Below are positions 56,740 to 64,000 of a DNA stretch of 64,000 nucleotides, one piece after another (position 1 is the stretch's first letter; every line of letters begins with the position of its first letter). This DNA is from Vigna angularis. Its lineage: Eukaryota > Streptophyta > Magnoliopsida > Fabales > Fabaceae. The notes beneath the pieces were generated by a model. It worked only from the letters and a program-made list of their open reading frames with translations, was not told the origin of the DNA and ran no database searches. Position numbers and translations under genes: made by a program. The stretch is taken from contig NC_068979.1 of assembly GCF_016808095.1 (NCBI RefSeq), forward strand, positions 22,155,444 through 22,219,443. Direction: 5' to 3'.

Positions 56740-56986
56740 GCGAATCACCAACGCACATCCAATTGCGACACTCCTCTGCCGCACTTCACGAATTTCGGCG
56801 AACACCAGTCACACCTCTAACTGCGCCGTTCCTGAGCCGCACTTTGCGAACTTCGGTCAACAGCATCAACCGCACCTCCAACTGCGGCGCTCCTCAACCG
56901 TACATCCAAGTGCGGCTCTGCGCGAGCACTAAGCGCACTTTCATGTGCGGCGGTGCCTTAACCGCAATTATAGGTGCGGTTAAGGC
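56740..56986. repeat. Cluster of CCGCA/TGCGG hairpins, right edge of MULE cluster
   Basis: Repeated motifs of CCGCA, eight bases, TGCGG form, e.g. CCGCACCTCCAACTGCGG (56870-56887). The strongest is a 12-bp perfect stem GCCTTAACCGCA/TGCGGTTAAGGC with an eight-base loop at 56955-56986. The same motif occurs at 50509-50554. Confidence 0.8.
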
Positions 56987-56990
56987 GTCC

Positions 56991-57916
56991 CTCCCTCTCG
57001 TATACTCTTCCCACCCTAGATCCAAACATCACATCCTAGATCAATCAACCCCAACCCCAGATCAAACATCCAACCAATACCATAATAACAACAATTAACA
57101 GAACCAATCATGGATTATATACGAGCAGCAGGAAATCACACAACAACTAACCTGGACGCCAAAGCTAAGCTCGAAGAAAAACAACCACTGATATGCTAGA
57201 CCTCACCACCACAATAACACCACACACCCACATCAATACCAAACAACCACCAAACGAAAAACCAGACAGGAGGGGAGGATGAGTTCAAATTAAATGGTGA
57301 AAGTAGTGAGAGAGAGAGAGGAGGGGAGGAGGAGACGACAGTTGGGAGAGGAGAAACAAAGGAGTATAGGGTGAGACATGAAATTCGACACAAGAGGAGA
57401 AGGGAGAAAAAAGGGGTGTAAGATTTTCAAAATGTGAAATGCGACACTGGAGTGGAGAAATGAGTGTAGGGTTTGCTTCTTTTTATTATTCAATGGATGA
57501 GTCAACTTTTTTGAAAATCAAAATATTCCTGATAGGGTTGAAATTAGAAATATCAAAATTAATGAGGTGCAGGATGAAATCAGTGAGGTGTAGAGAGAAA
57601 CACTCGTCTTTTTCCTCTTTTCTAGTAACATGTAGGGCCTCGGCCACACAAAATTGGACGCTACTGGGATATGTTAAAACTTCAAAATATTGTTCATTTT
57701 TGTGTAAAAAGATTATCTCTTTCTCAATTATATCTAACAGATTTTTCAATTAGTTTATAAATTTATCATAAGAGTGAAAAAAAAACCAGCAATATGTATT
57801 TATTGCAGAATACAAATGAAAATATTAGAATAAAAACTTTATATCTATTTAATAAAAGTGAAAAGAATTCTCAATGAAAAAAAGAATTAGATCTTTTTTT
57901 GGTTCTCACAGTTTTA
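56991..57916. other. Intergenic, no confident gene
   Basis: Between the MULE-like cluster and the next retrotransposon. 57250-57480 is purine-rich with GAGAG runs. Short open frames on both strands have no recognisable domain. Confidence 0.6.
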
Positions 57917-57921
57917 CTAAA

Positions 57922-58287
57922 TGTTTCGGTGTAAACTTTATCCGGTGTGTCTTTGTTGCTCCTGGCTGTTTGGGATGCTTGCTCCTTTCCAATTGTTGTT
58001 GTTCATACTCGCCAAAGGAGGGGGAGGTACCTGCAAAGATACTCCGACGCTCAAGTCAGATGTGAGTTATGGAGCCTCAGTTCTCAAGAGAGTGATTATG
58101 ATACTGCTCTGAAATATTATTTGGAGTCTCTAGACATAAAGAGAACGTACCTGAACTTTTGCCCAGTCATTGTATTTATAAGCAAAAATAAAAATAACCA
58201 TCTTACCTAAAAATGTGGTTAGTGGCTTTATAAATATCTTAAGATATTTTATGTAATATAATATCTAAAATATCTTACTACATAACA
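57922..58287 (-). repeat. 3' LTR
   Basis: 366 bp, contains minus-strand GCTTATAAATACAATGAC (TATA) and a perfect AAATATCTTAAGATATTT palindrome near 58234. Confidence 0.93.
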
Positions 58288-58300
58288 TGCCCCCCAAGTC
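58288..58300 (-). other. Polypurine tract
   Basis: Minus-strand GACTTGGGGGGCA directly before the 3' LTR. A TCCG-TAAAA-CGGA hairpin (58313-58325) lies just upstream of it. Confidence 0.8.
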
Positions 58301-58776
58301 CGAGTTAACGATTCCGTTTTACGGACGTGGTAACTATAGGACTTATGAGTTTGAGGGGGGAGGCTGTATTTGCTGTGGTCTGAATGTTTCAAACCAAGGA
58401 TGACCGCGCGGTTGAGTTTGAAGGACCGAAAAGATGTGAAGCCGAGCGGCAAAAAAGCGGGAATTAGTGAGGCCGAACGTGAGGACCTGGATGGCCAAGC
58501 GGTAGGGGCTGTACAGCCGAAGGTCATAGGAGCTGAATGCTTGAGGCCACGGACGTAGAGGTCGAGTGGCATGTGAGGCCGAATGATTGAACCCAAGCGG
58601 ACATAGGAGCTGAATGCGTGAGGCCACGGACGGTAGAAGTCGAGTGGCATGTGAGGCCGAATGACTGAAGCCAAGCGGACGAACGTCATTGAGGCCGAAT
58701 GGACAACATTAATGGCGTCGAACGGCCGAATACTTGAACGCTCGTACACAATACTTGAACGCTCGTACACAGGGAT

Positions 58777-59340
58777 TGTCGAGCGGTTTAAATCAAAAGG
58801 AGGCCGAACGGTCGACTGCTTGAACGCTCGTACAGAGATTGTCGAGCGGTTTGAAAGAACAGGTCGAACATTTTTTAGGCCAAACGGCCGACTGCTTGAA
58901 CGCTCGGACACAGAGATTTGTCGAGCGGTTGAAACCAAAAGTGGGCCGAACGGTCGACTGCTCTAACGCTCGTACACAGAGATTGTCGAGCGGTTGAAAC
59001 CAATAGGAGGCCGAACGGTCGACTGCTTGAACGCTCGTACACAGAGATTGTCGAGCGGTTGAAACCAAAAGGAGGCCGAACGGTCGACTGCTCTAACGCT
59101 CGTACACAGAGATTGTCGAGCGGTTGAAACCAATAGGAGGCCGAACGGTCGACTGCTTGAACGCTCGTACACAGAGATTGTCGAGCGGTTGAAACCAAAA
59201 GGAGGCCGAACGGTCGACTGCTCTAACGCTTGTACACAGAGATTGTCGAGCGGTTGAAACCAATAGGAGGCCGAACGGTCGACTGCTTGAACGCTCGTAC
59301 ACAGAGATTGTCGAGCGGTTGAAAGCAAAGGTCGAACATC
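58777..59340 (-). repeat. 65-bp tandem repeats in alternating pairs
   Basis: Units of 65 bp built around TTGTCGAGCGGTTGAAACC and GGCCGAACGGTCGACTGC. From about 58925 two variants alternate (ACCAATAGG with GCTTGAACG; ACCAAAAGG with GCTCTAACG), making a 130-bp higher-order unit. GAACGCTCG and CGAGCGGTT in each unit can pair as a stem with one bulge. Diverged relatives of the unit extend on to about 60700. Confidence 0.9.
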
Positions 59341-59479
59341 TTTGAGGCCGAACGGCCAACGGCTTGAGCGCTCGTACGCATGGATGGTCGTGCATTGTCG
59401 AGCGCTTGAAATGAAAGGGCGAATACCTTTGAGGCCGAACGACCGATTGCTTGAACGCTCGTACACATGAGTTGTCGAG

Positions 59480-59740
59480 GGTGAGGGTCAAGTAAGGGTA
59501 TACCGGGTGTTCTTGGGCGAACAGTTACCCGTGGGAGGGTATCCCGAATGTACTGGGTGTTCTTTGGGCGAACAGTTACCCATGGGAGTGTATCCCGAAT
59601 GTATTGGGTGTTCTTGGGCGAACAGTTACCCATGGGAGTGTATCCCGTAGAACGCTCGTGGAGATGGTTTGTCGAGCGGTTGATGTTCTGGGTGCTCTTG
59701 GGCGAACAACTACCAGAGGGAGTGTATCCCGTAGAACGCT
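59480..59740 (-). repeat. Tandem GGGCGAACAGTTACCC-type repeats
   Basis: Four copies of a roughly 57-bp unit around TGGGCGAACAGTTACCCATG and GTGTATCCCG, the last more diverged. Confidence 0.88.
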
Positions 59741-60805
59741 CGGTTTTCTGTTGGCCGTCTACTGTGACCTGCATAAGATATACAATATGTAAAAATATAG
59801 AGCGTTTTAAACCTGGCGGTCGAACGTCAATAGGATCTCATGGTAGAGCGGTCGTTTCGATAGATGGTCGAGCCGTAGAGGCCGAAGGGCCGAACGTCAG
59901 TTAGGCCCAATAGTCGAGTGTTGGAACGCTTGTCACCATGGATTGTCGAACGGTGAGGTCAAATGGTCGAACGTCACAGAGGCCGAGGTGCCGAACGTCA
60001 GGAGGCCGAACATGAGTATGGTTTGAACGCTCGACACATAGATTGTCGAGCGGCCGGGTGGCATGTGAAGTCGAGCGGTTGAAACCGAAGGGAGGCCGAA
60101 CATGAGGACGGTTTGAACGCTCGACACATAGGTTGCCGAACGCTCGTACAGATGTTGAACGGTCGTACAGATGGATTGTCGAGCGGTTGATACCAAATGG
60201 CGAATACCTTTGAGGCCGAACGACCGACTGTTTTAACGCTCGTACACATGGATGGTCGAGCGGTAGAGGCCAAAAGACCGAGAGTCAATGAGGCTGAGTG
60301 GCCGAAAGCAGGAACGTTCGAGGTTGAATGTTTGAACAAATGAGACCGAATGGGTGAAAGGTTGAGCGTTCGGGAGGCCGGATGGTTGATCGCCAGGGAG
60401 GCCGGATGGCTAATGGTCAGGGAGGCCGAAGTGTCGAATGGTTAAGGCCTAGGTGCCGAACGTCAGAAGGCCGATTATGAGTATGGCCGAATGTTGGAGC
60501 GCTCGTGTTGGTTGTTGAGCGGTCGAGTGGCACGTGAGGCTTAGCGCTAGAGAACGAACGTTAATGACGAGCGAAGTGCCGAACGCTCTAGACCGAACGG
60601 CCGCGAGAACGAATGCTCGAACGTGTGAGACGAAATTGGCCGAACGCTTTAGGCCGAACGGCCGTGAAAACAAATGCTGGAATTGCTTGAGACGCAAATG
60701 GCCGAACGATCGAGGCAAAAGGTTGGAGGCCAAGGGGCCGAACGTCATTGAGGACGATTGGGCGAGCATCAGTTTAGTCGAATGGGCGAACACTTGTGGA
60801 TCTGA

Positions 60806-61200
60806 ATGACCGAACGGCAAGGAGATGGTCGACCTAGAAGTTGTCGAACGACAATGAGGAAGGTTTTGTCGATCGGTTACGGTCGACACTCGGTCTTGCT
60901 GTCGACCAAGGTGGACGACCTTGGAGGGTGGCGCGTCTTTGATGGTCGACCTTTAAATGGTCGAACGGCAAGGAGATGGTCGACCTGGAAATTGTCGAAC
61001 GACAATGAGGAAGACTTTGTCGATCGGTCACGGTCGACACTCAGTCTTGCTGTCGACCAAGGTGGACGACCTTGAAGGGTGGCGCGTCTTTGATGATCGA
61101 CCTTTAAATGGTCGAACGACAAGGAGATGGTCGACCTGGAAATTGTCGAACGACAATGAGGAAGTCTTTTTGCCGATCGGAGATGGACGACCTTGGAGGG
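60806..61200 (-). repeat. 151-bp tandem repeats
   Basis: About 2.6 copies with starts spaced by 151 bp (AAGGAGATGGTCGACCT at 60819, 60970 and 61121). Rich in GTCGAC/GTCGAA words. Confidence 0.9.
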
Positions 61201-61273
61201 ACGTTGAGTCCATGTGTCGGACTTATCGGACGGTTCAGTAAAAGTGGGGTTCAGGCCAAATTAGTTGCTGCGT

Positions 61274-61920
61274 TCACAATGGGTGACGACGGATTTCGGC
61301 AACGGTGGCCGAGGCCCTACAGAGGAGAGATTGGATGAAACCTTCCATGACAGAGAAGGAACCATCTGCTCCGAGATTCATTCGGGAACCCTAAATTGTC
61401 GATGACATATGGGGATTAGAAATCTGAACGTTGTGGAGGCAGAAACAAAACGGCACGTGGATGCCGTGGGTGCTGTGGAAGATGCGGAAGATGGGTCGGA
61501 CAATGCGGCGGACTTGGAGGTGCCGAAAGGGCTTGTCTCTGATTTGGGAATTTAGGGTTTTCGGTTTGCGGATTGTGCGATCGTGGAGACGATGGGGATG
61601 ACTTCATGGTGCCCCTGTGACGGCAGCGCCTGGTGGCGCGACGGAGGCTGATGGGCGGACCCGATTTGGGGGCTGTCTTCGGAACACGTTGGGTGTAGTT
61701 TTCAGAAGAGAGGTTGCCATTGGAGACGAAGAGTGAGAACCTGAGCTCAATTTGGGGATTTAGGGTTCCACTTTTTCCTGCGCCTGCTGAGAAACGATCC
61801 TCTGCAGCTAGGGATTTCACTAAACGGAAGAGAAGATCATGTAGCTGTAAATCACGCTCTGATCACAGAGTCTTTGTTCATCCACCAGATTTCAGTTCCT
61901 GTTTCCTTAGAACTTAAGGA
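61274..61920 (-). other. GC-richer block, possible captured host gene pieces
   Basis: Minus-strand open pieces with gene-like starts: 61720-61604 encodes 38 residues, MATSLLKTTPNVFRRQPPNR then a Ser/Ala/Pro stretch, like a plastid or mitochondrial targeting peptide; 61381-61274 encodes 35 residues beginning MNLGADGSFSVMEGF, which resembles the first residues of the MYC2-like protein in this window. No complete domain is present. Capture of host gene pieces is an inference. Confidence 0.4.
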
Positions 61921-62149
61921 TACAGAGGTACGAGCCTATAGAACAGGTATGTTTCTGCGCTGGATCTGACCCGCAAAGGGGGTGTGATTTTGCGGAGGTG
62001 CTCACTGGCGCGATTTCGCAGAGATGCTCGCGGTGGCGTCAATGGCTCGCGGAGGAGATTCCTGGCGGTGATGCGACAATAGCTTTATCTGAAGAAGGGA
62101 TTCGTCAAGGCCGAGGCTCCTCTTGTGGCTTCTTTGGGTTGGCACTCGG

Positions 62150-62169
62150 CCCCACGGTGGGCGCCAAAA
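62150..62169 (-). other. Primer binding site region
   Basis: Minus-strand TTTTGGCGCCCACCGTGGGG next to the 5' LTR, nearly identical to the site of the 43057-46308 element. Confidence 0.75.
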
Positions 62170-62535
62170 TGTTTCGGTGTAAACTTTGTCCGGTGTGTCT
62201 TTGTTGCTCCTGGCTGTCTGGGATGCTTGCTCTTTTCCAATTGTTGTTGTTCATACTCGCCAAAGGAGGGGGAGGTACCTGCAAAGATACTCCGACGCTC
62301 AAGTCAGATGTGAGTTATGGAGCCTCAGCTCTCAAGAGAGTGATTATGATACTGCTCTGAAATATTATTTGGAGTCTCTAGACATAAAGAGAACGTACCT
62401 GAACTTTTGCCCAGTCATTGTATTTATAAGCAAAAATAAAAATAACCATCTTACCTAAAAATGTGGTTAGTGGCTTTATAAATATCTTAAGATATTTTAT
62501 GTAATATAATATCTAAAATATCTTACTACATAACA
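62170..62535 (-). repeat. 5' LTR
   Basis: 366 bp, four transitions away from the 3' LTR copy. Confidence 0.93.
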
Positions 62536-62540
62536 CTAAA

Positions 62541-63185
62541 TAATAAAATTATTTTTATAATTAAATTATTAATTTTGAAAGTCTTTAATCATATACAATA
62601 ATTAAATAGATAGGATTGACATGAGGATACACATATTCAGTGAATCTAATTAATATATTTTTTATTATGTATTAATTTTTTTACTATTTAATTATTTTCT
62701 AACGTTGTGCCAAATCCCCATCCATGTGACACTATGGAGTGGCAGAGCTCCACCCATGCGAAGAAGTCTCTCAATCTCAGGATTCTCACAAGTCTCTAAT
62801 TGCAGTTTTGCAATCCGTCTATCGTTTTAATTAAATTCAGTAACTTGTGTCACCAATACTGTTGCTCTGTTTTCAACCATCCTTGAAATATATCATTGAT
62901 GCTATGCTGCGAGCTTATACGTTTAGCAACTCTTTCTGCAGGGAAATCCCAGCCCCAGATAAAACCTTGGGCTTCAGCATGTATGATATAAATAATTCCA
63001 TCAATCTCTCCTTCAATTCTACTGCATAAGGGAGTATTAATGTTCATGCTTGATCTTTAAGAAATGGACAAACAAGGTGTACATAATTTATATAACTCAG
63101 AAATAACACCAATCACTAAAAAATCAAGATTGGGGCGAAATGATCCCAGATTATTTCATGACCCAACAAACAAACAATACAGAAA
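62541..63185. other. 3' flank of GGCT-like gene, orphan exon-like ORF
   Basis: A minus-strand frame at 62850-63047 (65 residues, starting MNINTPLCSRIEGEIDGIIY) has a balanced, protein-like composition but no family I recognise. It could be an exon remnant. 63050-63185 probably holds the 3' UTR of the next gene. Confidence 0.4.
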
Positions 63186-63701
63186 CTAAGGAACAAGGTC
63201 AAGAATAGTGTTTCTGCCGCCCGGTCTGTTCTCCTTCCTCAGGTACTCCTTCGCTTCTTTCTCCCCATACTCCTTCAACCCCACCTCCCCCTTCGTCTTC
63301 CACAGCACCTCCCCGAACCTCCTGTGTCCCCAATACGCCTCCGCCTCCACCCTTCCCCCACCCACCTCCACCGCCCCCACCACCGTCACCGATAACCTCT
63401 CGTAGCACCCGGCACTCACGCCTTCGAACTCGTCCAGCTTAGCCACCGCGCTCTCCGACACAGCATAAACCTCGCCCTTCACCCGGTGCCCCGACCCGGG
63501 GAGGTTGATCAGGTAAGGGATGCCGTGAGGTCCACACACCAGCGGGTAATAATCCTCAGTCATGTAGACTCCAACCAAAACGGCGTCGTCCTGGTTCATA
63601 AGCTCCTCCATCAGATAGTGGTTGGGGAATCCTCGCTTCAACGTGCCATACGCGAATATCAAGTGGGTTTTCAGTTTCGCCTTTTCGCTCTCTCTCTCCA
63701 T
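63186..63701 (-). CDS. Gamma-glutamylcyclotransferase / AIG2-like protein
   Basis: Belongs to the GGCT-like fold family, which acts on gamma-glutamyl compounds linked to glutathione turnover; the plant branch resembling At3g02910 has no firmly known substrate. The 171-residue frame starts MERESEKAKLKTHLIFAYGT and contains the family signature YGTLKRG followed by YPLVCGPHGIPYLINLPGSG, a VKGEVYAVSESAVAKLDEFEG block with the expected catalytic Glu, and an AYWGH-type C-terminal part. The frame is open up to 63878, but the ATG at 63701 fits the family start; the upstream part is low complexity and includes a palindromic repeat. The adjoining interval 62541-63185 shows no partner gene. Confidence 0.88.
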   Translation of the reverse strand: MERESEKAKLKTHLIFAYGTLKRGFPNHYLMEELMNQDDAVLVGVYMTEDYYPLVCGPHGIPYLINLPGSGHRVKGEVYAVSESAVAKLDEFEGVSAGCYERLSVTVVGAVEVGGGRVEAEAYWGHRRFGEVLWKTKGEVGLKEYGEKEAKEYLRKENRPGGRNTILDLVP

Positions 63702-63827
63702 CACCACACATTCGCTTCCTCCTCTCTCTTCATCTCTTTCATATTCTTTAATCTTTTGAGAGTTGCTCCCTCCACCACCACCAACCACTCCCAGTACCTC
63801 CCCATATCTTATTTGCCCTTCTATAAA

Positions 63828-63873
63828 ACGGATGTCAACATCCGTTTCACCTTCAACGGATGTTGACATCCGT
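63828..63873. repeat. Pair of complementary 18-bp palindromes upstream of GGCT-like gene
   Basis: ACGGATGTCAACATCCGT (63828-63845) and its reverse complement ACGGATGTTGACATCCGT (63856-63873) with a 10-base spacer. Each is nearly self-complementary and both can pair with each other as an 18-bp stem. They lie 127-172 bases before the chosen ATG. Confidence 0.92.
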
Positions 63874-64000
63874 AACATTTATTTACATATTTTATATTTT
63901 AGTTTATTATTTTTATTTAAAAAAAAATGTTTAATAGATTTTAAAAAAAAAATTTATTTATTATTTAAATAATAATATATAAATTAAAATAATAATAATT
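63874..64000. other. AT-rich DNA at window end
   Basis: A/T runs with no recognised feature. Confidence 0.7.

Larger units (their letters stand above)
50430..56990. mobile_element. Decayed MULE-type element carrying OTU and PMD sequences
   Basis: Two facing broken genes (MULE transposase-OTU, plus strand; plant mobile domain, minus strand) are bracketed by clusters of small GC-rich hairpins at 50450-50570 and 56700-56990, next to a T-run on the left and an A-run on the right. Terminal inverted repeats and a 9-10 bp target duplication were not found by eye, so the limits are approximate. Linking of MULE transposases and plant mobile domain genes in plant transposons is known; this copy is dead. 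Confidence 0.6.
57922..62535 (-). mobile_element. Complete non-autonomous LTR retrotransposon, repeat-filled
   Basis: 4614 bp, minus strand. Two 366-bp LTRs (62170-62535 at the 5' side, 57922-58287 at the 3' side) begin TGTTATGTAG and end CCGAAACA. Exact CTAAA duplications flank the element at 57917-57921 and 62536-62540. The LTRs differ at only four sites, so the insertion is recent. No gag, protease, reverse transcriptase or integrase frame exists; the interior is several tandem repeat families plus a GC-richer block that may be captured host sequence. PBS and polypurine tract resemble those of the 43057-46308 element. Confidence 0.93.

Overview
The window is nuclear DNA from a flowering plant, most likely a phaseoloid legume (Vigna or Phaseolus type). 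The evidence is spliced genes, very AT-rich intergenic DNA full of (AT)n tracts, plant transposon families, a plastid DNA insert, and a pair of glycine-rich cell-wall protein genes that resemble the bean GRP1.8/GRP1.0 cluster. Gene identities rest on reading translated sequence and on remembered family features; no database was searched.

Layout. 1-4215 is the right part of a PIF/Harbinger DNA transposon with transposase, Myb/SANT protein and a third plant-transposon-type ORF. 7201-9171 (minus) is an intronless MYC2-type bHLH regulator of jasmonate signalling, followed by about 11.7 kb of AT-rich DNA without a gene. 20905-25919 is a seven-exon ArfGAP gene (AGD8/9/10 type). Its fourth intron holds a Cassandra-type TRIM retrotransposon (23063-24723) whose 3' LTR has lost its 5S-like core and carries about 840 bp of plastid DNA (psbK, trnQ-UUG). 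A perfect (AG)205 tract (29558-29967) lies just upstream of an eight-exon ubiquitin-specific protease gene of UBP20/21 type (30268-33773).

35055-37078 holds a truncated minus-strand LTR and a 1.3-kb foldback repeat. 38661-42559 holds the two tandem glycine-rich wall protein genes, both minus strand. 43057-46308 and 57922-62535 are two related non-autonomous LTR retrotransposons. They have alike PBS, polypurine tract and LTR core, and their interiors are tandem repeats rather than gag-pol. A second foldback lies at 48280-49514. About 50.4-57.0 kb is a decayed MULE-type cluster: a MULE transposase joined to an OTU protease domain (plus strand, broken) facing a broken plant-mobile-domain gene (minus strand), with small GC-rich hairpins at both edges. 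The window ends with a gamma-glutamylcyclotransferase/AIG2-like gene (63186-63701, minus).

Six host genes look intact: MYC2-like, ArfGAP, UBP, two GRPs and GGCT-like. They are not one pathway; this is an ordinary gene-sparse plant segment shaped by transposons. The most unusual structure is in the 43-46 kb element: about 30 tandem short hairpins with a constant TAAA-type loop and changing stems, including at least one clean compensatory base-pair change. A related hairpin sits next to the polypurine tract in both elements.
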